Counted from the stretch's first letter, positions 26,042 to 35,331 are shown. The stretch is 64,000 bases of DNA from Bacillota bacterium (GCA_023457255.1 JAEWMB010000012.1:1-64000), one strand, 5' to 3'. The notes: a model not told the origin generated them from the sequence alone. Numbers and translations: made by a program.

Positions 26042-27052
26042 TTAGGAGTTGGTTGACTGCCCCCCATCAACATGAAGTATTTGACCAGTTACAAAACGAG
26101 AATCGTCTGAAGCTAAGTATACATAGGTTGGAGCCAGTTCGAATGGTTGGCCAATACGCATCATCATATTTTCTTCTGGTATAGCTGTCTGATCCGCAGA
26201 AAAACTTGCAGGTATTAAAGGGGTCCATATTTTACCTGGTGCTACAGCATTGACCCGGATACCATCCTTAGCTACGCTTCTAGCCAATGCTCTTGTAAAG
26301 CCAACGATAGCTCCTTTGGTGGCAGTGTAGTCTATAAGCTGGTCTGCACCTACATAGGTTACCACAGATGTTGTACCAATGATGGAGCTACCCGGACACA
26401 GGAAAGGAAGGGCAGCTTTTGTGATATAGAAATGCGAATATATATTTATCTTAAATGTCTCGTCAAACTGTTCGTCACTAATATCCAATAAACTTTGCTG
26501 TTGAAATTGTATACCAACATTATTACACAAGATATTTAACCTGCCAAAAGCTTCAAGGGTATCCTTTACTATATCTGCGCAGCGTTGTTTATCTCTTAAA
26601 TCTCCAGCTAGCAGAAGGCACCTGCGCCCTAGTTCCTCTATACGTCTTTTCGTTCTCATTGCATCCTTATGTTCATCGAGATAGGAAATGGCTACATCAG
26701 CACCCTCTTTGGCAAAAGCTATTGCTGTTGCAGCGCCGATACCACTATCACCACCTGTAATTAGAGCTACTTTGTTTATAAGCTTTTCTGATCCTTTGTA
26801 ATTTGGGTTTTCGATAATTGGCCTTGGGACCATCAGATCTTCAATTCCGGGTTGACGTAATTGACGCTGTTCAGGGACACTAATGGGAATATCTTTATAT
26901 TGCGTAATGGTTCCGTAATTTGGATACATAGGATATGGTGTAAGAATTAAATTTTGTTGGAATAAATCTTGTAATTCTTGTGTGACTTGAGCAGTCTCTT
27001 CCTTATTGTTGGTCTCTGTATTAGGAAGGACCGGAGAATTTTTATTAAACAT
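26042..27052 (-). CDS. SDR oxidoreductase with N-terminal extension (YhdF/YghA-type)
   Basis: The protein has 336 residues. The first 90 are a Pro- and Gln-rich extension, followed by a classical SDR domain with ITGGDSGIG near 98-106, the NNVG motif near 177 and catalytic Tyr242/Lys246 (YTATK). The C-terminal LHVDGGQ is typical. Proteins of this subgroup in Bacillus (general stress protein 39-like) and enterobacteria are NADP-dependent dehydrogenases of broad or unknown substrate. The start follows AAGG with a 7-base spacing. A 54-residue ORF lies just upstream on the same strand. Confidence 0.85.
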   Translation of the reverse strand: MFNKNSPVLPNTETNNKEETAQVTQELQDLFQQNLILTPYPMYPNYGTITQYKDIPISVPEQRQLRQPGIEDLMVPRPIIENPNYKGSEKLINKVALITGGDSGIGAATAIAFAKEGADVAISYLDEHKDAMRTKRRIEELGRRCLLLAGDLRDKQRCADIVKDTLEAFGRLNILCNNVGIQFQQQSLLDISDEQFDETFKINIYSHFYITKAALPFLCPGSSIIGTTSVVTYVGADQLIDYTATKGAIVGFTRALARSVAKDGIRVNAVAPGKIWTPLIPASFSADQTAIPEENMMMRIGQPFELAPTYVYLASDDSRFVTGQILHVDGGQSTNS

Positions 27053-27119
27053 TTTATTTACCTTATATGTAAGGAGTTAACAAGATTCCTTATTCATAAT
27101 CCTTTCGTTTCTCTATATT

Positions 27120-27284
27120 TTATAGGATAGAATAATTTAAAACATAGCGTGGATTAGTATAGTAAGGAGGTCTGCGGCCAATCATTGGTATTTTAAAAAT
27201 AAAGTCAAGATATTTTAAAATAACCTTATCATGGGATTGATTAAGTAATAGTAAATCTGCATGTAAGCTAATGTGAAAATCCAT
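27120..27284 (-). CDS. 54-residue small ORF upstream of the SDR gene
   Basis: Read leftward from ATG at 27282-27284, this frame has a strong AGGGAG ribosome site 2 bases before the start and encodes 54 residues. It has an N-terminal hydrophobic run (HADLLLLNQ), a middle FIFKIP segment and a basic/aromatic end (GRRPPYYTNPRY). It ends 67 bases before the SDR start on the same strand, so they may share a transcript. I recognise no family. The short ribosome-site spacing leaves some doubt. Confidence 0.4.
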   Translation of the reverse strand: MDFHISLHADLLLLNQSHDKVILKYLDFIFKIPMIGRRPPYYTNPRYVLNYSIL

Positions 27285-27385
27285 ATCTCCCTCACTTTTT
27301 ATATCATCAATTTAATATATTATTAATTTAACGCATTATTCCTACGATATAGCAAACGAGCCAAAGTATTTTCTGAAAAATCAGA

Positions 27386-27414
27386 TAAAGGATACTATAT
27401 TTTAGTATCCTTTA
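27386..27414 (-). terminator. Terminator downstream of the ferritin-like gene
   Basis: A 12-bp perfect stem (TAAAGGATACTA at 27386-27397 and its complement at 27403-27414) has a 5-base loop. Read on the minus strand it is followed by a T-rich run (TCTGATTTTTC), which fits termination of the gene that ends at 27524. Confidence 0.75.
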
Positions 27415-27523
27415 CCACAGACAAATGATTTGGAAATGTTATATATTCTGATAAAGTAAATTGGTGAATGCGTAGTGAGAGAGATTACTTATTTTAAGGC
27501 AGAGAAATTGTGTTTAAGGGCGA

Positions 27524-28867
27524 TTACCAATAAATAGTACCTTCTTTGGAACGGGCTTTACATTGGCAGTTGTTGTCTGTAGTACCGCATACCGATGTTT
27601 CGCTTGGTGTACATTCCGGTACACGGGCAAGGGATACGTTGTCACAACTACGATTACGCAGCTCCGGCAATGGATTAGGTGCTGTTTCAAAACGGTAGTC
27701 TTTTCCTTTACAATCAATGCGGGCATCAATCACATTATGACTTGGTACACAGCACACATCATGATTAACGACATCTTGATAATAAAAGAAAGGAGCACGA
27801 GGGGATAAGCTTCCAAGTGGTACCACTTCGGAGCAGCTTTGAGTATTCCCGGTGGTAGTCTCAATAATAGCTCTGACATAATCAATGTTAGGTCTTAAGC
27901 ATAGCAGTTGTGGGAAGGTACCACATGGTATTACTTGCTGCCAATCTTTTTTCTCATATTTATATAAAAGGTCCTTGGCTTTATGCAAATGTGATATTTC
28001 TTGTATTAAGCAATCTTCCCAAATGCAGCGGATATACGGATCACATTCTGTTTGTAAACAAGAATAATAAAGATAGCATTCCGTATACTCGTGCAGTAGC
28101 AAGTCTTCCAGCCAAGTCGCTCTGGTATCCTTCAAGCTTTCATATTGAGTAACATGTTCTTCTTCAATCATGCCGATTTCCTGATAGATTCTGCGCCCTA
28201 AGTCTGATTTATCATAAAGAGGGGCAACGTTCATGTAATAGTTCATGGTTTGTTGTTCGGCAGCGGTGATTATATTAATATTTAATTTCGTTAGTATATC
28301 GACTTTTTGGTTATTAACATATGGGAAAATACTATCAACCGGATGGCGATGTTCCGAGATAGTTGGTCTCGCAGGCATTATCTCGGTATAGCCGCCGACT
28401 AATTTTTCCGGGCAAATTCCATATTCCATATCCAGTAAATTTGAATACCGATAAAGGTGATCAAAATCTTCAAGTAATGCAAAATTTAAAGCGTTTCTTA
28501 CGGTACAATCCGGTTCCTGTTTCGCTAATACCGAGGTCAAATCAACTGCCAGCTGTTCGTAAGTAATCGTATGCTCTAAAATGCTTTCATCTTTAGGTTT
28601 TAAGCAACTGATTCGCTTTTGCTGCTGCTGTTCAATGCGGCGGACAATTGCTAATTCTCTTCTTAAATCATTGTCAGGACAATGTCTTGAGAAATTTCTA
28701 GAAAACCATTGCGCTTCAAACTCCGTACCATTCATTAATACTACACGGCACTTGGTATAAGGGTCTGTTTCATATTTGTTGTATGGACAAGGATTAATGG
28801 TACTCCAATCCATAAAGGTTTTCTCTATTGGTTCTGGCCTTTCCTCAAAAGGGTTAAAATTACTCAT
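27524..28867 (-). CDS. Ferritin-like domain protein
   Basis: The protein has 447 residues. A helical region from about 120 to 305 carries the carboxylate/histidine pattern of a diiron ferritin-like bundle: Glu133 with His137, Glu204, Glu235-Glu236-Glu237-His238, Glu260/Glu263, and Glu290 with His293. The N-terminal 100 residues are polar with a Gln-rich stretch. The C-terminal 130 are Cys-rich (at least ten Cys) and lack obvious secondary structure, like some spore-coat or envelope proteins. No signal peptide is present. A diiron or Mn redox/stress role is plausible; a spore-associated role is speculation. The ribosome site is weak. Confidence 0.65.
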   Translation of the reverse strand: MSNFNPFEERPEPIEKTFMDWSTINPCPYNKYETDPYTKCRVVLMNGTEFEAQWFSRNFSRHCPDNDLRRELAIVRRIEQQQQKRISCLKPKDESILEHTITYEQLAVDLTSVLAKQEPDCTVRNALNFALLEDFDHLYRYSNLLDMEYGICPEKLVGGYTEIMPARPTISEHRHPVDSIFPYVNNQKVDILTKLNINIITAAEQQTMNYYMNVAPLYDKSDLGRRIYQEIGMIEEEHVTQYESLKDTRATWLEDLLLHEYTECYLYYSCLQTECDPYIRCIWEDCLIQEISHLHKAKDLLYKYEKKDWQQVIPCGTFPQLLCLRPNIDYVRAIIETTTGNTQSCSEVVPLGSLSPRAPFFYYQDVVNHDVCCVPSHNVIDARIDCKGKDYRFETAPNPLPELRNRSCDNVSLARVPECTPSETSVCGTTDNNCQCKARSKEGTIYW

Positions 28868-28895
28868 AATGCACCATAGTTTTTTTGTTACTATT

Positions 28896-28924
28896 AGTGT
28901 ATGTGCAAGTAAAAAATTTGTGAA
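28896..28924 (-). promoter_or_regulatory. Candidate promoter of the ferritin-like gene
   Basis: On the minus strand TTCACA (28924-28919) and TACACT (28901-28896) are 17 bases apart, about 30 bases before the start codon at 28867. Both boxes match sigma-A consensus at 4 or more of 6 positions. Confidence 0.45.
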
Positions 28925-29011
28925 TAAGGTTTCATCGGATTGGGAAATTCGGTGTATTTTGGAGATAGCGGTTTAATAGCAAAAATATTGTGATTTCAGA
29001 ATAAAATATTG

Positions 29012-29040
29012 TTGACAGCGATTATTTCTTCTGCTATACT
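29012..29040 (+). promoter_or_regulatory. Sigma-A promoter of the T-box operon
   Basis: TTGACA (29012-29017) is a perfect -35 box. TATACT (29035-29040) lies after exactly 17 bases. Transcription would start near 29047, right before the T-box leader. Confidence 0.85.
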
Positions 29041-29059
29041 CATATAAATTTCATAGTAA

Positions 29060-29340
29060 AACACTAGGAATGAGAGAGTAAGCATTATAGAATCTTACAG
29101 AGAGCTTTTGGCGGTGAAAAAAAGCAGATGAAGTATGCGGAAGATGGCTCAGGAGTGGCGCCCCGAACTGCTATACATATAGTAGTATAGTACTTAGGCA
29201 GCGACAGGATTGCCTGTTATAGCAAGCGGGTATACGCATTACGATGCTGTACTCTCCGAGGTCTGTTACTGAGAGGTACAGATAAATTGAAGTGGTAACA
29301 CGGGCTATGCTCGTCTTCTGTTAGGGAAGGCGAGTTTTTA
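29060..29340 (+). promoter_or_regulatory. T-box riboswitch leader
   Basis: The leader shows an AGAGAGC segment and a GGTGAAA distal loop of stem I (about 29099-29125). A long structured middle follows, then the T-box core GTGGTAACACGGG (about 29292-29304) just before an intrinsic terminator at 29310-29340. The core is a variant of the usual GGTACCGCGG. Uncharged tRNA would favour the antiterminator and switch on the two downstream sulfur amino-acid enzymes. The best specifier candidate by its flanks is ATG at 29144-29146 (methionine), but I could not fold the stem reliably. Confidence 0.8.
29310..29340 (+). terminator. T-box regulated terminator
   Basis: CTCGTCTTC (29310-29318) pairs with GAAGGCGAG (29326-29334) through one G-T wobble. 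The loop is 7 bases, and TTTTTATTT follows. It overlaps the end of the T-box leader, as expected for the competing terminator. Confidence 0.9.
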
Positions 29341-29471
29341 TTTAGAAGGTTGCTTTAATTTAGTAAAGCAGTAAAGTGATTTCTAAGATAAAAGAAAGTT
29401 ACCTCCTCTCGAATTCTTGTTTATTATGTGGCTATCGATATAATATAAAATACTTTAAGGAGGAAACTATT

Positions 29472-30605
29472 ATGGATTTTAATACCCTCTGTATCCATGG
29501 AGCGGAGAATAATACACACTCAACCGGAGCAATTAATGTTCCGATTTATCAAACGGCTACTTTTGCCCACCCTGGTGTAGGACAAAGTACCGGCTACGAC
29601 TATTCTCGTCTGCAAAATCCAACGAGAGAATATTTAGAGAAATGCGTCGCTGCTTTAGAGAAAGGTTTTGATGCATTGGCATTTTCTACCGGAATGGCAG
29701 CAATCACTGCATTTATGGAATTATTTTCAATCGGTGACCACATAATCGCATCGGGGGATTTATACGGCGGAACCGTAAGACTTTTTGAAAATATTTCGCG
29801 TAAAAATGGTTTGACTTTTGATTTTATTGATACCTCCGATGTGGAAGGCATCAAAGCTTTGATTCGCCCTGAAACCAAAGTAATCTTTATAGAGACACCG
29901 ACAAATCCTATGATGCAGGTAACCGATATTAAAGAGGTTGCAATGCTTGCTAAGGCACATAACCTTCTTGTTGCTGTTGATAATACCTTTCTTACACCTT
30001 TTTATCAGCGTCCCTTAACTCTTGGCGCAGACCTTGTTATTCACAGCGGAACTAAGTTTTTAAGCGGTCATAATGATACCTTAGCTGGATTTTTAGTAAC
30101 AGATAGCAAAGAGCTGTCTGAAAGATTACGATATATTTATAAAACTACAGGTGCCTGTCTTTCCCCATTTGATAGTTGGCTGCTAATTCGCGGTATTAAG
30201 ACTTTGGCAATCCGTATGGAAAGACAGCAGGAAAATGCTTTGACAATTGCCCGGTGGCTTACTTCTCAGGAAAAGGTAAAGAAAGTATTCTACATTGGCT
30301 TAAAGGATCATCCAGGGTATGAGATTTCTACCAAACAGGCGGCGGGTTTTGGTTCGATGATTTCCCTTGAAGTAGATTCTGAGGAAACAGCAAAACAGAT
30401 GCTTGAAAAAATTAAGACGATTATATATGCAGAAAGTCTAGGCGGTGTGGAAACATTGATAACGTACCCTATGCTGCAGACTCATGCGGATGTACCGGAA
30501 GAAGACCGTCTGAAAAGAGGAATTAATGGCAGACTTCTGCGATTATCCATCGGAATTGAGAATGCAGACGATTTGATTGCAGATTTAAAGCAGGCATTGC
30601 AATAA
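29472..30605 (+). CDS. Cys/Met metabolism PLP enzyme (cystathionine gamma-synthase/lyase family)
   Basis: The protein has 377 residues from ATG 29472, which has AAGGAGGAAA upstream; the in-frame start at 29376 would lie close behind the leader and has no ribosome site. Family marks are the N-terminal IYQTATF and YSRLQNPT, the substrate strand ETPTNP (141-146), and HSGTKFLSGH with the PLP Lys195. The family includes cystathionine gamma-synthase, gamma-lyase, methionine gamma-lyase and O-acetylhomoserine-dependent enzymes, which cannot be separated safely by eye. It is followed after 25 bases by a MalY/PatB-type enzyme. T-box control suggests amino-acid-starvation-induced transsulfuration for methionine or cysteine synthesis. 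Confidence 0.88.
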   Translation: MDFNTLCIHGAENNTHSTGAINVPIYQTATFAHPGVGQSTGYDYSRLQNPTREYLEKCVAALEKGFDALAFSTGMAAITAFMELFSIGDHIIASGDLYGGTVRLFENISRKNGLTFDFIDTSDVEGIKALIRPETKVIFIETPTNPMMQVTDIKEVAMLAKAHNLLVAVDNTFLTPFYQRPLTLGADLVIHSGTKFLSGHNDTLAGFLVTDSKELSERLRYIYKTTGACLSPFDSWLLIRGIKTLAIRMERQQENALTIARWLTSQEKVKKVFYIGLKDHPGYEISTKQAAGFGSMISLEVDSEETAKQMLEKIKTIIYAESLGGVETLITYPMLQTHADVPEEDRLKRGINGRLLRLSIGIENADDLIADLKQALQ

Positions 30606-30630
30606 CAAAACGGATTTAAGGAGAGTAAGA

Positions 30631-31821
30631 ATGTCATTTGATTTTAACGAAATAATTATAAGAAAAGATACGAATTCTATTAAATATGATTTTGCCATAG
30701 AGCGTGGAAAACCATCAGATTTACTTCCGTTATGGGTGGCAGATATGGATTTTAGAACTGTGCCGGAGGTAACAGAGGCATTAATTAAGGCAAGCAACCA
30801 TGCTATTTTTGGATACACAGAGGTCAAAGAGGATTATTTTAATGTATTGAAGCAATGGTTTTTCCGTCATTATCATTGGAATATCGAAAAAGAATGGTTA
30901 GTAATGACTCCAGGTGTTGTGTATGCTATAGCGATGGCTGTGCGTGCCTATACGAAAAAGGGGGAGGGTGTTTTGATACAAAGACCCGTTTACTATCCTT
31001 TTTCCGAAGTGATATTATCGAATGGACGCAGGCTCATTAATAGTCCTTTGGTTTACGAGAAGGGGACTTATCGTATAGATTTTGAAGACTTTGAACAAAA
31101 AATAGTAGAAAATCAGGTGAAATTATTTATCTTATGCAATCCGCACAATCCGGTAGGTAAGGTTTGGAGCCGTGATGAATTGGAGTGTCTTGGAGATATT
31201 TGCTTAAAACACAATGTACTTGTAGTATCGGACGAGATTCATGCAGATTTTATCTATCCGGGAAAGGTACATCTTCCTTTTGCCGATTTAAAGAAAGAAT
31301 ATAAAGAGATTACCGTTACTTGTACAGCGCCAAGTAAAACCTTTAATCTTGCCGGTTTGCAGGTTTCTAATATATTCATATCGAATCCAGACTTAAAATC
31401 TGCTTTCCGGAATGAAATTAAGAAAAGCGGATACAGTCAATTAAATACCATGGGGCTTATTGCCTGTAAGACAGCTTATGAATATGGAGAAGAATGGCTG
31501 TACAGCCTAAAGGAATATCTGTACAATAATTTGCAATTTGCCAAAGAATTTATAACAAATAATTTGCCGAAACTTACGATTGTAGAGCCGGAAGGAACCT
31601 ATTTGCTTTGGGTTGATTTTAGCCGCCTGGGTCTATCGGAAACGGAACTGGAAACGCTGATTGTGGAAAAAGCAAAGTTGTGGCTGGATGCCGGCACTAT
31701 GTTTGGACCGGAGGGCAGTAGTTTTGAGCGCTTTAATATTGCCTGCACACGTAAAACCTTGGAACAGGCACTTCAACAGCTAAAAATGGCTGTAGATTCC
31801 TTAGCGTATTTTAACAAGTAA
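30631..31821 (+). CDS. MalY/PatB family cystathionine beta-lyase
   Basis: This 396-residue class I aminotransferase-fold protein opens with the MalY/PatB marks LPLWVADMDF (32-41). It also has CNPHNPVGKVW (169-179), the DEIHADF motif (201-207) and the PLP Lys236 in SKTFNLAGLQ. Members cleave cystathionine or related C-S bonds to give homocysteine, pyruvate and ammonia. It has a GGAGAG ribosome site and lies in one operon with the upstream transsulfuration enzyme. Together they could convert an activated homoserine plus cysteine to homocysteine. Confidence 0.9.
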   Translation: MSFDFNEIIIRKDTNSIKYDFAIERGKPSDLLPLWVADMDFRTVPEVTEALIKASNHAIFGYTEVKEDYFNVLKQWFFRHYHWNIEKEWLVMTPGVVYAIAMAVRAYTKKGEGVLIQRPVYYPFSEVILSNGRRLINSPLVYEKGTYRIDFEDFEQKIVENQVKLFILCNPHNPVGKVWSRDELECLGDICLKHNVLVVSDEIHADFIYPGKVHLPFADLKKEYKEITVTCTAPSKTFNLAGLQVSNIFISNPDLKSAFRNEIKKSGYSQLNTMGLIACKTAYEYGEEWLYSLKEYLYNNLQFAKEFITNNLPKLTIVEPEGTYLLWVDFSRLGLSETELETLIVEKAKLWLDAGTMFGPEGSSFERFNIACTRKTLEQALQQLKMAVDSLAYFNK

Positions 31822-31868
31822 CAAAGCGGATAGAAGATGGTATTAAAATGAAGGTTTCTATTTAATTA

Positions 31869-31905
31869 AAAGCAGATGTCACTATGGTGAGTCTGCTTCT
31901 TTTCT
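31869..31905 (+). terminator. Terminator of the T-box operon
   Basis: AGCAGA (31871-31876) pairs with TCTGCT (31892-31897), with an inner GTCAC/GTGA helix. TCTTTTCTATTTC follows. Apart from the promoter at 32001 I see nothing else in the 31822-32125 gap. Confidence 0.75.
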
Positions 31906-32000
31906 ATTTCACTGGTTCCGGTAAGAGTGATTAGGTACATGGTGACCAATCCTTCCTAGATGGAAAAAAGTCCAAGGATTTATTATTTAACCAGTTTGTA

Positions 32001-32029
32001 TTGAGGTACTTTACATGATTTGGTATAAT
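32001..32029 (+). promoter_or_regulatory. Promoter of the nucleotidyltransferase gene
   Basis: TTGAGG (32001-32006) and TATAAT (32024-32029) are separated by 17 bases. The -10 box is perfect. The start codon lies 97 bases further on. Confidence 0.6.
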
Positions 32030-32125
32030 AATAAAAATTAATATACAGACATAATCGCTAAGGATTTTTTATATAGCCTACGTTATTTCTGAAGTGTTGC
32101 TTAATTTATTAGAAAGGAATTATAA

Positions 32126-32926
32126 ATGAAAAATCAAGTATTTGAAGAAGTTTGTAAGGATGTTCTTCCCTATCTTAAGAGGATTCCGGATTCCTCCGCT
32201 TATGTTATTGCGCTTGGAGGGTCGCATGGAAAAGGTATCTCGGATAAGTACTCGGATTTTGATTTTCGAGTATATTATGAAAAACGGGTTCCTGATGAGA
32301 GATGGAAGCAAGTGCGGGCTGAGTTGGAGCTTGTAATAAAAAAGTGGAAACAAAGAGGGATTGAAATTGATGGTGCCTGGTCCAGAAGCATTGATAAAAT
32401 TAATAACGATCTTGAAGCTTATCTGGCAGGTGAATTATTACTAGAGGAGAAGAAATGGAGTATTTGGGGTTATCAGCTATTAACTGATCTTTATCATCAG
32501 ATATTGCTGGAAGATCCGGCAGGGATTGGGCTTGAATGGAAGAATAAACTTAAGACCTTCTCTCCCGAATTAAAGAAGGCACTTTTAACAAAGTATGTTG
32601 GTTATATTGAGTACTGGGCGAATGACTATCATTATCTTCATAAGATTGCAAAAAAAGACATAGTATTTTTACATAGCCTCGCGGCAAAATTAGTGAATTC
32701 CATGATGCAGGTATTATATGCAATAAATGAATGTTATTATCCAGGGGATGGTTACAACCTCTATTATGCATCTGAATTTCCTATAAAACCTGTAAATTTA
32801 GAAGAAAGAATGGAATCTGTACTTTATCCTCAAAGAACAGATCATATGTATGAGAAACAATTTGCAGAACTGATGGGATTACTGCAGGAGACGATAAAAC
32901 TGTCGGAGGATAGGAAGTTGCTTTAG
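32126..32926 (+). CDS. Nucleotidyltransferase-fold protein (DUF4037-like)
   Basis: The 266-residue cytoplasmic protein opens with the pol-beta nucleotidyltransferase signature GGSHGKG (31-37), followed by DFDF (Asp44, Asp46), the GS-x10-DxD pattern that binds Mg-NTP. The remaining helical C-terminal part is like DUF4037 proteins, which resemble antibiotic nucleotidyltransferases. AGAAAGGAA forms the ribosome site. It stands alone between two terminators. The substrate is unknown; adenylylation of a small molecule or a toxin-antitoxin role are open options, and no partner gene is visible. Confidence 0.75.
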   Translation: MKNQVFEEVCKDVLPYLKRIPDSSAYVIALGGSHGKGISDKYSDFDFRVYYEKRVPDERWKQVRAELELVIKKWKQRGIEIDGAWSRSIDKINNDLEAYLAGELLLEEKKWSIWGYQLLTDLYHQILLEDPAGIGLEWKNKLKTFSPELKKALLTKYVGYIEYWANDYHYLHKIAKKDIVFLHSLAAKLVNSMMQVLYAINECYYPGDGYNLYYASEFPIKPVNLEERMESVLYPQRTDHMYEKQFAELMGLLQETIKLSEDRKLL

Positions 32927-32973
32927 AAATCCAAAAAGTAACACTACGGCGTATCTGAATGGATATCAATAAG

Positions 32974-33010
32974 AGAAAGATGGTCGCTATGGGCGGCCAT
33001 CTTTCTTAAT
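32974..33010. terminator. Bidirectional terminator
   Basis: A near-perfect inverted repeat (AGAAAGATGGTCGC at 32974-32987 with its complement near 32993-33006) has a short loop, TT after it and AATAAG before it. It lies between the converging nucleotidyltransferase and AraC-type regulator genes. Confidence 0.8.
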
Positions 33011-33061
33011 TAGCTCGATTCATTAAAACTTATGTTATCATAACCTGATTTCTCTTGTGTA

Positions 33062-35293
33062 TTAAAGGTTCTTAGTTTCATGAAGCTGATTTGCAAAGGT
33101 TTTTGGCGTGGTTCCGGTATATTTGCTAAAAACTCTGATAAAAGTATTGGAACTGTTAAAGCCTACCATAGTACATAAATCTGTAACCTTAATATTAGGG
33201 TCTTTCATAATGATTTCTTTTGCCCGTTCTATCCGGTATTTGTTAAGAAAGTTCTTAAAATTATCATCACTTAACTTTTTGAAGAGGTTACTGCAGTATT
33301 TTGCACTGATACCCAACTCATCAGCCATATCGTTTAGCATAATATCCGTGGAATAATGTGTGTAAATATAGTTCTGCATTTCAGCTAAAAGACTGTTATC
33401 GGCAGAGGAACTTTTCACTGCAACAGCTTCCAGGATTTCGGTAATTATTGCTCGGATATTCGATATTATGTTTGGCTGGTTCCAATTGATATAGAGATCG
33501 TCCAGCATAATTTTATGCCCTAGTAATTCTTCCGGACTAGTCTTTAATTCCTGGAAAAAACGATTGAGTGTACTAAGCAAAGAAAAGATAAAATTTCTAA
33601 GTGAATCCGGAGCTAAATCGCGGTTTCTAAAGTTCTCCCTTACCAATTGATCAAACATCTCAAGCGATGCTTCTTTCCCTTGGATCATACTCTGAATGAT
33701 ACGATTTTCGGTTACAATCGGATAGTAATAATCCGTAGATTCTTTCATAAAAACCTGTTGTGCTGTTAAAATTTCTGTGGATAAATATAAGTATTTATAT
33801 TCAAGTATCCTAAGAGCCTCTTGATAGCAATGCTTAATATTTTTTAATCCGGTGCAAAGGTTACTTAAAGCTATTTTATAAATTTGGTTCTCCGGCAGTG
33901 TATTAGAAATTGCCAGCATTATGTTTTTCGCTTCCTCTACATGATTGCTTCGAATAATAATGGCACAAGTATTTTGATTAATATTTACAGAATTTAAATA
34001 CTCCTTACTTTGACAGTAGGCAAAGATGATATTTTTGCTAAAGAAGATATCATCCTCCAGAAAGCTTTCTTCCATATAGGAAAATTCAATGAGTGCAACG
34101 CAGTAAGAGCTATCATCTAACACAAAATCTTTGAAAATCTCATTTTTTACCGTATGAACTCCATAAATTAAGTCACGATAAAATTTCTGAGAAATAAGCG
34201 AGTTATTTTGATTGATTAATTGCTTCAGATCTTCCGCAAGCTGTTTTGCTGTTGCTGCATTCTGCTTTAACAGTTCAAATTCATCTAATATAACTTTTGC
34301 GGAAGTATCCTTATTTTCAGAATCAATCACTTCATTCATTACAGATTTCATCGGTGAATAGAGCCAATTAACTAATTTACGTGAGGATACAAAGACAAAA
34401 AGGCAAATAGCAATGGATGGAATTAAAATCTGAAATAATAACTGCTGTGAGGATAAGCCAATATGATCATATACATATGCTATTTTCCAATCGCTTCTTG
34501 TAAAGGATGATAGGAAAAGGTCTTGATTTTGTACTCGAAAAGAGTCGTTAACGATATCATTCCATGAGATTTTGCGTTCCAGAATTTTATCAAACATTTT
34601 ATCTAATAACAGTACTGTTTTTTCATCGTTATGGCTATATGCTAAGGCGTTACTTTCTTTATAAATAATAAATTTTTGTGAGTCGGTTGCACTTAATAAG
34701 CTGGAACGAGGAATTTTAAATATGTAAATTATGTTATTTGCGGAATAAGAAGGCTGATAAAAGTAATAAATTTCTTTTAATTGCTCTCCTTTATAGTAAG
34801 GTATGATCAAATCTCCACTTTCTTTTTTAAAATAATCAAAAATTTTACTGACTTGATCTTCTGATAATGAAGTTTCTTCTTGAAAATATTGATTTTTACT
34901 ATGGCTGCCGGTTGTTGATATGACAAAGTAGTCTTCTTTACTGGTGGTGATGGCAGGAAAGAAAGGGATACTTGTTCGGTGGACGCCTAATAAGTCTAAC
35001 TTTTTCTTAACAAGGATTGCATTATAATAATACTGGGATCTGCTCGAGGAGTTAGCCCAGAGTTTTATGTCGGTATCTTGCGTTAAAGAAGTTAAGGTGG
35101 AACTTACAGTAGATAGAGTAACCTCGGTTAACATATTATTGGAAAATACACTCTGTTTTAGTGTATTTTGATAACGATTTTCGACAGAGGTAGAGATGGT
35201 AATGAAGACACCAATTACGATACACAATATAAACAAGATACCAATGAAGGAAAAAACTTTACTAAGTTTTTTGCGATATTTTCCAGTAGACAT
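33062..35293 (-). CDS. Membrane-anchored AraC-family regulator
   Basis: The protein has 743 residues. A transmembrane helix at about 13-34, an extracytoplasmic sensing region of about 245 residues, a second helix near 283-302, a linker region and a C-terminal AraC/XylS DNA-binding domain (last about 100 residues, two helix-turn-helix motifs; ISAKYCSNLFKKL and IKVTDLCTMVGF) define the YesS-like class. Such proteins sense extracellular sugar signals or importer states and activate neighbouring polysaccharide genes. It is divergent from the importer operon starting at 35715 and is the natural candidate to bind the operators at 35578 and 48474. The start follows AAAGGAA. Confidence 0.9.
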   Translation of the reverse strand: MSTGKYRKKLSKVFSFIGILFILCIVIGVFITISTSVENRYQNTLKQSVFSNNMLTEVTLSTVSSTLTSLTQDTDIKLWANSSSRSQYYYNAILVKKKLDLLGVHRTSIPFFPAITTSKEDYFVISTTGSHSKNQYFQEETSLSEDQVSKIFDYFKKESGDLIIPYYKGEQLKEIYYFYQPSYSANNIIYIFKIPRSSLLSATDSQKFIIYKESNALAYSHNDEKTVLLLDKMFDKILERKISWNDIVNDSFRVQNQDLFLSSFTRSDWKIAYVYDHIGLSSQQLLFQILIPSIAICLFVFVSSRKLVNWLYSPMKSVMNEVIDSENKDTSAKVILDEFELLKQNAATAKQLAEDLKQLINQNNSLISQKFYRDLIYGVHTVKNEIFKDFVLDDSSYCVALIEFSYMEESFLEDDIFFSKNIIFAYCQSKEYLNSVNINQNTCAIIIRSNHVEEAKNIMLAISNTLPENQIYKIALSNLCTGLKNIKHCYQEALRILEYKYLYLSTEILTAQQVFMKESTDYYYPIVTENRIIQSMIQGKEASLEMFDQLVRENFRNRDLAPDSLRNFIFSLLSTLNRFFQELKTSPEELLGHKIMLDDLYINWNQPNIISNIRAIITEILEAVAVKSSSADNSLLAEMQNYIYTHYSTDIMLNDMADELGISAKYCSNLFKKLSDDNFKNFLNKYRIERAKEIIMKDPNIKVTDLCTMVGFNSSNTFIRVFSKYTGTTPKTFANQLHETKNL

Positions 35294-35331
35294 AGTTGAA
35301 ATTTCCTTTCTTGATTTTGAACTGTAACTGA

